Below, piece after piece: positions 11,491 through 22,662 of a stretch of 64,000 bases of DNA. Positions within the stretch are counted from its first letter, which is position 1. The number at the start of each line of letters is the position of its first letter. The notes under the pieces were generated by a model. That model worked only from the letters and a program-made list of their open reading frames with translations. It had not been told where the DNA came from and made no database searches. This DNA comes from Oxyruncus cristatus (taxonomy: Eukaryota > Chordata > Aves > Passeriformes > Cotingidae), in NCBI GenBank assembly GCA_013399855.1, contig VXAY01002116.1, positions 1 to 64,000 of the forward strand. The letters run 5' to 3'. The position numbers and the translations under genes are program-made.

Positions 11491-12510
11491 CATAAGACTT
11501 GGATAACACATGAACAGCACAAATGATTACAAGACACTGAAGGCTTAATCTGAGGGCAGGAATGGGAGCTCACCAGGACCTTGCTACTGATACAACAGAG
11601 GAATGGGGCCAGATGAATAACACAAATGCTCCCTCAGGGATTTTCCTCTCTTTTTGATTTACAAGTAGTCGTAATATAATTATATGATAAATATCTGATG
11701 ATTGGAATTTTAGTACTTTACTAATTTTTGAACCCAACTTTGTGGCAACTCTTCTGTCCTTCAGCAAAAGTTGATGAATATGCTTACGGCCAGAATGGAC
11801 ACTCTGTCCTCACATTGGTAAAAAAAAAAATGTCCCTGTCAGTCAGCTCTGATTCTTGAGGTCTCGGTTATGGAAATTTACAACAAAGAAAAAAAATTTA
11901 TTTTATATTCTTACAGTCATAGCAAAAGTACCTATTTTTCTTATTTCCTAAGTTGTCATGAGCCTGCTTACGCAGCTGTGAAGAAAGAGACTATGGCTGT
12001 CACTTTTGCTCTTAAGTCTTAGAGCAGAAATAAGTAAGAAATCACTGGGCTGAGGCTGGGGGTGGTGCAGGAGACACAGTACCTAATAACTCTCCCAACA
12101 GATGACCAAACCCAGGAGCAGAGCAGCCAAAAATAAAACCCAGTGCCCATTAATGCTTCTGTTCCAACTTTACCTTTGCCATCCCTAATGAAGCTTTTCC
12201 CTTAACTCTCTGTGATTTTAGTTTCATCTCAGCAACACAAGTTTATAATGAAGGCTGTGAGCATGTCCCAGCAGAACAAAATGCTGCAAGAAAACCCCTA
12301 ATTATAAGAATGTGTTTGTGTCTGTCCCTGTTCAGCAGCATGAGGTGTCTGCTCATGTTCAGTTGTCTTGCAGCCTTATTAGTAAATATACAGATTTATA
12401 CTAAGGCTGCCTTTTTTAAAGAAGGTACGTGAACCTCACTTTCTGCAATCCTATCCAATCTACTGACTGAGCTTTTCGTGTGATGAGGAACCTTTCTAGT
12501 CATTCCTTAC

Positions 12511-12616
12511 CTGAATTAGCCTTGCTGCAGGTTTCATTAGAAAATGTGGTTTTGTCACTGTTCCTTCCAAGTTCGTGGATGGTTTGTCCTGACTTCTGTT
12601 TTTTTTGATTTCTTGT
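12511..12616 (-). other. Low-confidence exon candidate, minus strand
   Basis: On the minus strand a 106-nt segment lies between 'actgtatttccag' and CAG|GTAAGG. One frame runs from phase 0 to phase 1 and encodes TRNQKKQKSG...ETCSKANS; a second frame is also open. The strong donor and fair acceptor are in its favour. The lysine-rich start coming from an A-rich run, and the second open frame, argue for chance. No family recognised. Confidence 0.12.
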
Positions 12617-12638
12617 CTGGAAATACAGTATACTTCCC

Positions 12639-12666
12639 TTTTTTTTTTTTTTAGGAAAAAAAAAAA
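12639..12666. repeat. T14/A11 inverted homopolymer pair
   Basis: Fourteen T, then 'agg', then eleven A. The two runs can pair as an 11-bp stem with a short loop. It lies just upstream (minus sense) of the exon candidate at 12511-12616. Confidence 0.6.
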
Positions 12667-15600
12667 GCAGAAAACAAGGTATTGGAAAGTGTCCTGGCAT
12701 GCTGATGCTTGCCTAGTGATTATAGAGACGTGACTTCTCTTAAACAGGAATATTGTTATATTTGCATTCAAAGTTGAAAAACAAAAATATGTGGGAACTG
12801 TCCAGCAACAACACTTAGTTTCCTGCCCACACAGCATTTTCCTCTTTTATCCAGCTATGAAGATCCTACCTGAAAAAATTCTGTGCAAGGTCTAGAGTCT
12901 GTCACTGTGTTTTTCAGTCCATTTGCACTGGCAACTAGGAGTGCTGAAAGGTAAATTTTATTTTTTATGGATAACTGGTGCCTAATCTGCCTGGGACAGC
13001 ACAGTGGAAGCTGTCTGTTAAGGGGGTATTTGCATCTTTGTGTACATCTAACTATGAACATTAGCAGTCTGACACTTCCTTTGTTGCAAACCTAATGCTA
13101 TTTCACACTTAGCAGGATTTGAAAATTGAAATGAGAATAGTTTAAGTAAACAGTTTACTGTTGGGCTCTGCTCAGTGGCAGGTAGACAACCAGACACGCT
13201 GGTGACAGGTCTCCTTATCCTGCCATCAGATGTCCCTCCTTCACCTGGCAGCCTTGTCAGGCAATCAGAAATTGTTTTTTCCCCAGACCAAAACCAATTT
13301 CCATCTCTGAAGAAAACATAAGTGGCTCCTGTATCATGAGGCCATAGGTAGACAGAGATGCCTCACCATATGGTACCAGTTCTGTCTCTTAACCATATCA
13401 AACATTTCTAAACAATTAGATGGGTGGTAATTCCAAAAACAAGCCTGGAGAAGCATAATGTTCTTTTCTGACTGTTTTTCTCCGTTACCTTTATTGAATA
13501 TAGGCTGAATATATCTGTTGTAACAGATGCAGGCACTCAGATTGACATTTAATTTATTCTCCAAATTAAAATAGGAAGATAGAGTTTAGTTCCAGTTAAA
13601 AAAAAATGCCATCACTCTGTCACTAAGCCTTACTTCTATCAAAGTCACATTAGGATTCAGCTGTTTACAATTATCTGAGCTTCCCATGCACACTACCTCA
13701 ATAAATAGTTTAATAGCAATGAAAAGAACGTGTTGCAAGAAGGGTCTACCCTTCATGGGGAAGAATAACTAATTATGTAGAGAAATTAAGCTGCAAACAG
13801 TTTACTTGAACATTATATTTCTCTTGATTTTAAGTAATGTGCTGTAAAATCTAATCAATATGCCTCCAAGGGAGCAGTACTCTTGGACTAGAGCTGGCAC
13901 CACTTGATCCATCTACCTGGAAGTTTTCTGACTGATATGGCACTGGCTTTGCTTAATTTAGAGATGTCATAGCTATACATACAGAGTCTGCTGAACATGG
14001 AGGTCATATAGTAACAGAGACATGATCATCATAAAAAGGAGAAAGAAGAAGACGTGAAATTAAATGGTTTGTATTTCACAGAGTTCACAATCTGTTTCTG
14101 GTTTAATATTTTGCTGGATTGAAAAAAACAAAACCTAAAAACCAAACCAAAACAAAACCTAACACCAGAAACTCATGCAAACAACAAATAAGCACATCCC
14201 AGAGTTAATAGAAAGTATGTAAAACTTAGAGGGAAAAAATTTAGTATTCAGTTAACTGGCATGTGTGTTCTTGGTATGTGCGTCCTCTCAGGGTACCCCT
14301 AGTGCTGATGTGTTTGTCGCCTTCAGTATTTCCCACTAATTCTTACTGAAACTTCTAATTGGAAATGTTAGGCTTAGTTTTTTAATAAGGTTTTACAAAC
14401 CATACATGCAAATTGTTTAACATGGCATGAGGGATGACAATGAGCACGTTATGGGCTGACTCTGCACCATATTTTTCACGGTGCTCATGAGTCCTACCCA
14501 GCATACACTGTATTTGATTATCTGCCTGTGTGCAGTGGCTATGGATTTTCATTAAAAGCTCCATGCTTTTCATCACTTGGAGAATAATACATGATCCGGA
14601 CTACTACAGATGGCTATTTGCTGCAATGGTTTAAAAAAAAAGTTCAATATCTGAAGTTATTGGAACTTTGGAGCCAAAAGTTGTGATTGTAGGTACTATG
14701 AAGGGGATGAAAGTAATTTTCATCAGAGTTTCCTTACCATGTGGTGTCAGTCAAAGGGGACATCAAAAAAATTACAAAAGGTATGGACATGTGAACTATG
14801 ACATAACACAGTTCGTCTTATTGCTGTGAACTCCTGGGAATCCATATGATGACAAGGCAAGAAGGACATAGGACATTTTCATATTTTAATCAATGGGAAA
14901 CTGCCTATTACAGTGATGATGGTCATATATTCACTAAATAAATTGTCCTTTGATTTTCTAAGGATGTTCTCCCAAGGTAGTGCATGGTCCATGTTAAACT
15001 CTAAAACACTCAGACTCAAAACCAGAATGAGACAGAGCTTTATGTATGAGCTAGGGATCAAACTTTGGCCTACTCGCTAAAACGGAGAATCTCTAAATTG
15101 AAGTACGTGACATTTTCTCTGCATTTCACACCTGTATTTCAAATTGCTGTCATCAGAAAGCATATTTATTGGTCAGTAAAATCTCTTTTCCAGGAGCAAG
15201 AAGCACAGGGTGGCTGAGAAGACAAAAAAAGAACGTACCACAAATAACTGGTGCTACACTTCGGTGCTACAGGGAGTTGTAAAAGCATTAATGGAGGGAA
15301 ATGAAATGAGGAACTCTGAGGAAAAAAACAACAAGCTATTGCTCTCTCCATGCATATTAAATATGCTCGATGAAGATGGATTGCTCATAGCAGGGTTCTG
15401 TTACTGGAATATTTCCATATAATGTGTCCAAATGAAAAAATGTAACTCAGAGCTGCAGTTTCATAATAAAGTTTCTCTTTGCTTATTCTTCCTCCTCCCC
15501 CAAGAACATTTTATTTTTCATACTGTCAATATGGAAGGCATACAAGAGATGCGGTTTCCAGAAAAACTCTCCTCTCTTTGCAGGCATCCTTAATAAACTA

Positions 15601-16472
15601 AAAATAATGACATTTGTGGCAGTACCAACGCACCAAGAGTAGAGCACATATTAATTAAGGCAGGTTCGCAGAGTGGCAGTTTTTGCTGAAGCTGGCCATT
15701 TCTGTATGCTTTTATCCCTTATAACTGCCTGTTTTCCCAGGAGGCATCTTATCAGGCAAACATTGTTCTGGCATCCCAGAACATGACAGACTGTCATTAG
15801 ATAAAGGAGAAGGTTAATAAAATAGAAATCCAGGTTACAAGCAATGTTTTAGCCAGAGGTGTCCCAGGGGTTGTGGGGAAGCAAACAGCAGACTAGTAAA
15901 ATGCAGCAAATTACAGTCAGCAGAAGAGTGCCAAGTATCCAGCTCTTATTCTGTAATTTGCACATGCCAGCAGAATCTCCAATAACTCTTTTTGTTGAAG
16001 TATTTGGACTGAGTTTCCTTTGGTGCACAGATTCCCACTTCAATATTCTGATAGTCAGGGAAGCACAGTGCATTAGGAAAGGCTCCCTCAGAAGTTATTA
16101 GGGGAGGATAGTATAAGCAGGGAGGGCTTTTTTTCCATTTCTTAAATTTCTTTTCTTAAAGCATTTCTAGAAACTCCTGGTAGGGCTTGTGGATGTAAAA
16201 TGAAATCGGAGCATGGGCCTAGGGTTGAGCAGGATCACTTCTCTGGCTCATCTCTGATTGAAGAGTTTTCTATTTTATTAGGTTGAAAAGTGATGCTGGC
16301 GACTGCAAAAATTTCTGCAAAGGAAATATCTCTTTCTGCTAGACACTGCTGAGAGATACAGAAGTGACCACGGATCCCAGGCTTTTGGGTAAGATGGAAA
16401 ATAAACATTTCAATGAATTAAGGCGATGTGGAAAGGACACAGGTAAATTAATGGGTTGGAAATTAAGATTCC

Positions 16473-16488
16473 TTTTTTTTTTTTTTTT
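16473..16488. repeat. Poly(T) run
   Basis: Sixteen consecutive T followed by 'cttag'. No flanking duplication was found that would mark it as the tail of a retrocopy. Confidence 0.7.
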
Positions 16489-17752
16489 CTTAGAGACGAT
16501 GGAGGCAGGTTAGGATGGGGGCAGAGAAACAATTTCAGTTGTCATCTGTGTGACCTGAGCAATGCACTGCATTTTCTGGTCTTTGTAGCAACATCAAGCC
16601 TTCATATTATATCTGAAGAGTAAAGTAGTAATTGCTTAAGATTTTATAAGACTATTTGCTCCTGTTTTGAGAAAGAAAGAGGGGAAATAATGTCATAAGC
16701 ATTTACAGTGAGCTGGGTCCCAGCTGAAGCTTCCTATGCAGAAAGCATAGAAAGTTTATTGCAGAGGTGGAGGAAGGTACTGGAGTGGATCATGAATGTG
16801 TTTAGTCTCAGTCCTGATTTACACCAAGTGAGGATGTGGCCTTACATCTCCAACATGGCAGATTTAACTCTTCTGAAGGAGGTTTCATGTTTTGCTACTT
16901 TGTCTGGTGCACCTATGGATGGGATTTTCAAAAGAGCTCATACAGCTTAACTTTGTTCCCTTCAAAAACTTGTCTTAAGTCTTCTAAAAGCAGAGTTAGG
17001 TTCACGTGGGCTTTTCCTGAACATTCTGTTTTACTTCTAAGGTGCACAAGGCAGAAGAGTGAAAAGCAGCCAGAGATTCTGGAAAGAACTACTCTGCGTA
17101 CAAGGTATAACTTTATTTCTTAAAATAAGGAGCATAGGCGTGATTCCAGTGCGTGATTGGTAAGAGAAGACAGGAAGTGAATGGTTACAAGGAGGGGAGA
17201 AATCGAAATGACAAGGAGGCAACAAGGTTTTAAAAAGTTGCAGTTGTACCTGTCTGGATTTTTTCCCATCTCCCCAAGATGGCACAGCAAAAAAAAATCA
17301 TTCTATTGTCACCGCTACCTTATTTTGATATCAGTGTCCCATACAGAAAACTCTGTAACACTTCTTTCCAAGGAGACTGATCCTGAAGACTCCAAAATTC
17401 ATAGTCTGTATCAATGTTTTAATTCATCCTCCTTCATACTTCACACCCGTATTCATGGTCATAACTTAGTTAAACACTGAGCACTGGTTGCCTACACTTT
17501 TTAAATGTATGGACTTTTTCCTCTTACCTTGTACTGTAACTAATTAATTATTTTAACCCCGCCTTACCATTTTTTCTTCATTGTTGACCATTTGTCACAT
17601 CCTTGGAGCTGCTGTGTAGCTCACTTTTAAACTGATGACTATCTCTAGAAATCTATTAGTCCATGGCAAAAACACTGATGCCATTGTGGTATTTCCATCT
17701 TTTCCTGAGTGATATACAAAAGAAACAGGAATTGAAATGGAGGAAATATCTA

Positions 17753-18004
17753 AAATGGCTTTAAATTGTAAGAGAATATATTTGGATTAGGTATTAGGAA
17801 GAAATTCTCTGCTGTGAGGGTGCTGAGGCCCTGGTACAGGTTACCCAGGGAACTTGTGGCTGCCCAATCCCTGAAAGTGTCCAAGGTCAGGTTGGATGGG
17901 ACTTGGAGCAATCTGGGATAGTGGAAGGTGTGCTTGCCCATGGCAGAGGGTTAGAACTGCATAATCTTTAAGGTTCCTTCCAACCCAAACTATTCTGTGA
18001 TTCT
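17753..18004 (+). repeat. CR1 LINE fragment
   Basis: Plus-strand CR1 3' end of about 250 bp: 'taggtattaggaagaaatt', 'ggtacaggttacccaggg', 'ccctgaaagtgtccaagg', 'gtggaaggtgtgcttgcc', 'ccttccaacccaaactatt' and 'ctgtgattcta'. 5'-truncated and modestly decayed. Confidence 0.94.
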
Positions 18005-19361
18005 AAAAGACAGCAAATCAGACACTGCCTCCAAGTCTACCATCTATAAAACTGTCAAGATTCTCTGCAAATTAAAGTTTTCATGACAATCCATTCAGCA
18101 GAGTGTTCAGATTGGCCTTCTGGGTATACTTGCAGCTCATGATTACACCCCTTTATCTCAAAGAAGGAATCAAGTAAAGCTTAAGTGTTCCTCCTAGTCA
18201 GCAGTTCAGCACATTCTGGAAGGTCTGTGTAAAGACTTTTTTGTCTTACCTTATTCCCTCTATTATTTCCTGGCATTGATTCTTTCCAGAAGAAAGAAAA
18301 CATCCTCTATATTTAACTACTGTAAAATCATTTTGATCGGATATGCTGGTAGGAACTGGTTATAAAAAATGATATATGTATAATCTTTCATAAAGGCAGT
18401 GAGGATCCATCTATACGGGATTTTTCTGTTCTCAGTGGAGTGCTAATTGACATTTCTTTGTTGCTGCTGCATTATCAGCCCTCTGCAAGAAGAGAAGAAG
18501 TACCATCTTGTGGATTTGCTGCAGGGAGGAACATGCTGCAGGATGAGGATGCTGCCCAGTCATTTTTGCTTTATTTTTTCTTTTATTACTGATTGTGTAT
18601 TAGACATGGAACAGCTCCTGGACAAGGCAAATATTTATGCTGTGAAGGGTTCAGTTAAAGCCCAGTGCTTTTATTAGAGACTTGCAGTGCTGGCCTGTGA
18701 TGTATGGGCAGATGAACAGGTTACTAGGTGGAGAACCTCTAATTCAGCACCTACCTCACAGTCACTGGCTTTAAAGAAACCCTTACTCTCAGCAACCCAG
18801 CATATAGGTGAAGGTGTCAGTCTGCCTGCACACTGCTACATGGTTCCTATTTTGAAGTTAAAGAAGCCATATAGAGAGCTCCAGTAGCTATCACAGTGGA
18901 GATTCATACCACAGCTTTTATTTTTGTTTACCTGTGCCTCAGGTCTGATACTTAAATTCAAGCAGCTCTTTCTTACACAAAAACAATTAAAAAAAATTGA
19001 ATCATATGTATCACAGAATTAACCCATCCATAATAGCTATTGAATGCTACAGATGTGTGAGCTTGGCCTCTCTGGGAGAAACATAAGCCTTTCTATTAGC
19101 TAATTTCAAAGGAGTTTAGCAGTGATTTGTTCACCGTCTCTAATACCTACAAATAGAGACTATATTTCATGGCTTCATTGCTTCATTACAGTGTAGGAAT
19201 ATTTAAGAGGGTGCAACACCTAGAACTGAAGCTAGACAAGTAGAAATAACAGAATTTACTCATATTAAGGGGAAAAGCACAGAACATTCCATATGAATGA
19301 AAATATTTCTCAAATCAAAAGCTTTAAAGACTAAAATATAGGCATTAGTCTCAACTAAATG
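18005..19361. other. Unique sequence, nothing identified
   Basis: No repeat family, RNA gene or convincing exon. The open frames 18447-18677 and 18687-18887 (+) lack recognisable domains. Confidence 0.45.
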
Positions 19362-19465
19362 ACAGAATCACAGAATGGTTTGGATTGGAGTGGACCTTAA
19401 AGATCACCTAATTCCAAAGCCCCTGACAGGGACAATTACATCTTCACCATACAAGGTTGTTCCAA
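19362..19465 (-). repeat. Short CR1 3' fragment, minus strand
   Basis: About 100 bp: 'acagaatcacagaatggttt', 'ggattggagtggaccttaaa', 'gatcacctaattcc', then a decayed 'acaaggttgttccaat'. This is the extreme CR1 3' end in reverse. Confidence 0.88.
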
Positions 19466-21228
19466 TATACTACTTCATGCAGATAATCAGATCCTAAGAT
19501 CCTGTGTCCAATGTTATATGGGAAGTTAGAGATGGTAATTGTGATTATTATTCTTGTCTTTCCCTCTCTTTGTGGTATGTGTTAGTAAAATCACTTTGTG
19601 GGCAAGGTTTAGAAATATTTTATATTCATAGTAACTGTTTCTGCATCATCCCTCAAAAACTGAATGACTTTCACATAGATTTCAAGCCCCTTGACTTAAG
19701 GACATGGTTTGCTGAGCAGATGTATTTGCCAGTATGAAACAGATGTCTTGTCCTTTGAAGACACTTTATTTTAGCATGAATGCAATAATTTAAAATCATG
19801 AGGCCAGCTTTAAGAGCTTAACAGTTTTCCATCTGTCTCTTGCACCAGTATATTCCCTTTAATTTCCCCAAAACCTTTTTCAGCTCCAGTTTGTGGAAAT
19901 ACTTTTAATCTTTTGATATTATCAGGGCATATTTACTGGTATGCACATGATAATTTGACACATGAGAGACTTCTCGAGTTCTGAAATGTCTTCAAGCTTT
20001 ATTTTGGAAAATTAGATTTTAAGTATCACCTAGAAAGACCCAGAAAAATGTCCTGGTTGCATTGCTTGCAAAATTAGTTTGTGTGTTGTCTGGAAAGATG
20101 GACACTAAGAGTTATTTGCTCCAACTTAGGTGTTACTACAAAATGCAGTTCTATGTAGATATATTCAAACTAGCTCTAAGTAAATTAACTTCTGAAGCAG
20201 CAAGACCACCTCAGCTAAGTAGGATGTTCTAGCACAGCAGAGAACTGAGCAAAACATGTTGTTTAATTGCTCTGATACCCAGTCTAGTCCACTGACAGTT
20301 TTTAAGACTGCTCAGGAATCGCACCATTTGAATAATATATTACCCAGCAAGTGGTGTACGACCTGCTCAGACTCAGATCACCCACTTCTGCTCCACAGTT
20401 ACAGCTGTCAGAGGTTCAATAACCACAAGTGCAGCATAATGTGAGATTTGGGCTTTGTACGCAGAGGCAACAAAACCTTGATGGAGACCATCAGTCATTG
20501 TATTCCCTTCTGGGGTAAAATGTACTATACTCTGTGTTTCTAAAGAAGAAAACATGGCAATGCAAATTTGTAAACAGTTGAATGAATGAAAACTTTATCA
20601 AAGCCTTTTTTTTTTTTTCCACGCTGTTTTTCAGGCAGTTTTCCATCAGAAAATGTCATTTGAATTAAACCTTTTTGGTTTTTTTTTCTGTTCTGTAATT
20701 TAAGGAGAGAAAAAAGCTCATGAATTTAGAAGTATTTGTTCACAAAGATCCCATAAAAATGAAAAATCTTTTAAAACAATGCTATTAGAACAAAACAAAA
20801 GGATACTTCAAATTAGATTCTACTCACTTCCAAGATTCTCTTTTATCTGTAAGTGCAGCCTGCAGGCTTAAAATCCTTGCAGAAAAAGAATTCATAATGG
20901 AATAGCTTTCTGTGTGAATCTTATCATGTGCTATACTGCTCCATGTACCTAAACTCTTTTGGCAAGAAGTGTTTTGAAAGGCCTTGGCATTGGCATGGCA
21001 CTGATAAAAATGAACGATTTACAAAATCATATTAACACTCATAAGGAGGAAATTAGGAAAGTTCTTGATTAAAAACCTGGTTTTAATTAACTAGCATCTA
21101 AATATTAGCTTAAAGCATGCTGATATATTTGTGAACATTATCAGAGTACTAATGTAGATAAAACTGACTTTTAGGGTGGGAATCAACTTCAGAGACATAG
21201 AGCTTGACTCAATTGCCTACACAGAAGC

Positions 21229-21247
21229 ATCTCACGTCACGTGAGAT
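21229..21247. promoter_or_regulatory. Palindrome containing an E-box
   Basis: Arms ATCTCACG and CGTGAGAT separated by TCA. The core CACGTG at 21238-21243 with flanking TCACGTGA is the binding pattern of bHLH-zip factors such as USF and MITF/TFEB. One site in non-coding DNA is weak evidence of function. Confidence 0.25.
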
Positions 21248-22001
21248 TTCCTGGAATGGCAGTGTCTCCATATGGACATCCTGAATACTCTAGGACATAT
21301 CAGGTGGCTCCATGTTTAAACAAATGAGTTCTTTTCCCATTAAGCAGTGGCTTGATTCAGCTGACAAAGTCTGGGCATGTTGTATTATTGCCTGACATTC
21401 CAATTCTAGCTGATGCTCCAAAAGGATATGGTTTTCCTACAAACACCATGGCATACCACACACTCCCGTGCAGATTCTTTGAATATCCTGTGATGTCCCT
21501 GGTGGTGACAGATACCTACATGTGGGCATCTATATCCAGGTGTCTTCAGCGCAGGGATACACCTATAAGCCTGCAGCAGCTGCCGGGCGGGTGAAACAGC
21601 CCAAAGTGTCTCAGTGACACGAGATATTTGTGTTCAGGCAGCCAATGTGTGCCACAAAACACCTCAGTGTAGGTAATGACATGTAGATGTCAATACCTGA
21701 GGCAAGCTGTGAGCTTCTATTGTAGTCAGTGAAGATCTCAGGTTCAGCTCAGTTCCTCAAATGAAGATATTTAGCAGTATTCAAGAGAACAAAGGTGCAC
21801 CAGTGGCTGGCACAGGACCTACACAAGACCTGGTCCTTCTGAAGAGGGAGCTGGAAATCTGATTTAGTACCTAAAGTGACATTAGACCTCTAGTTAATGC
21901 CGTCTATGCAGCCTTTCCTTGAATAAAATGCCTTGGGTAAAATTCCCCTACATAAGCACAGATACCAATGCCCCTGAGATGTCTTGAAGTGTCCTACTCA
22001 C

Positions 22002-22056
22002 CTTCACAGGCTGCTTCTTTGGGGCACAAGTTTTCCAGAAGTCCTGTTCACATCCA
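22002..22056 (-). other. Low-confidence exon candidate, minus strand
   Basis: On the minus strand a 55-nt segment ends in AAG|GTGAGT, a perfect 5' splice site, and starts after 'tcattttcaaaag'. The open frame (entry phase 2, exit phase 0) reads GCEQDFWKTCAPKKQPVK. The 3' splice site has a weak pyrimidine tract. An LTR lies only 27 bp upstream of the segment in transcription sense, so it may have disturbed the site. No family recognised. Confidence 0.13.
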
Positions 22057-22083
22057 CTTTTGAAAATGACTGGTATTTTAGGG

Positions 22084-22662
22084 TGTTACAGTGGTTTAAT
22101 CCCAGTTCACAACCAAGCCCCACACAGCTGCTCACTGGCTTCCCCCCAGTGGGGTGGGGGACAGAATTGGAAATGTAAAAGTAAGAAAATGTGTGGGTTT
22201 AGATAAAGACAGTTTAATAGGTAAAGCAAAGCACACCACACAAACAAGGCAAACAAGGAGTTAAATCACCACTTCCCATGGGCAGACAAGTGTTTAGCCA
22301 TGCCCAAGAAAGCAGGGCTCCACCACATGCAATGGTTACTTGGGAATTCCAACACTGTGATTCCGAACATTCTTTTTCCCCAGCTTTATGTACTGGACAT
22401 GAAGACATATGGTCTGGGATGTTCCATGGGTCATTTGGGGTCAACTGTCCAACCTGTGTCCCCTTCCCAACTCCTTGTGCACCCCCAGCCTCCTTGCTGC
22501 TGGGGTGAGGAGCAGAAAAGGCCTTGGTGTTGTTTAAGCCCTGATCAGCAATAACAAAAACATCCCCGTGTTGTCAACACTGTTTCCAGCACAAACCCCA
22601 AACACAGCCCCACACCAGCTACTGTGAAGAAAAGCAACTCTACCCCAGCCAAAATCAGCACA
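22084..22662 (-). mobile_element. Solo LTR of an avian endogenous retrovirus
   Basis: A 579-bp block that reads on the minus strand from TGTGCTGATTTTGGC to ACCACTGTAACA, so it has the TG...CA ends of an LTR. In sense order it has a CATAAA element near 22385-22390 as a possible TATA-like box, an ATTAAA polyadenylation signal at 22213-22218, and a GTGGGG-rich end. I know closely similar sequences as a common LTR type in bird genomes but cannot assign the named family. No internal retroviral genes adjoin it, so it is a solo LTR left by recombination. I see no clear target duplication: the five bases on each side are TAGGG and GGAGG. Confidence 0.85.

Larger units (their letters stand above)
11491..17752. 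other. Long unique stretch, no gene identified
   Basis: More than 6 kb without a recognisable interspersed repeat. It holds poly(T) runs (12639-12652, 16473-16488), an A/C-rich patch at 14119-14165 and the minus exon candidate 12511-12616. The block at about 15590-15830 has TTAATTAA and balanced composition and could be a conserved non-coding element. None of the open frames shows a known domain. Confidence 0.4.
19466..22083. other. Unique sequence with a palindromic E-box
   Basis: No interspersed repeat recognised. Contains a short palindrome around CACGTG at 21229-21247 and the minus exon candidate at 22002-22056, both listed separately. A poly(T) at about 20607-20618 is low complexity. 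Frames at 21352-21594 and elsewhere show no domain. Confidence 0.4.

Noticed and set aside
11075..11509. 144-codon minus open frame
   Set aside because: It lies almost wholly within the CR1 3' fragment at 10964-11490 and has no reverse transcriptase motif; it is non-coding CR1 sequence read through.
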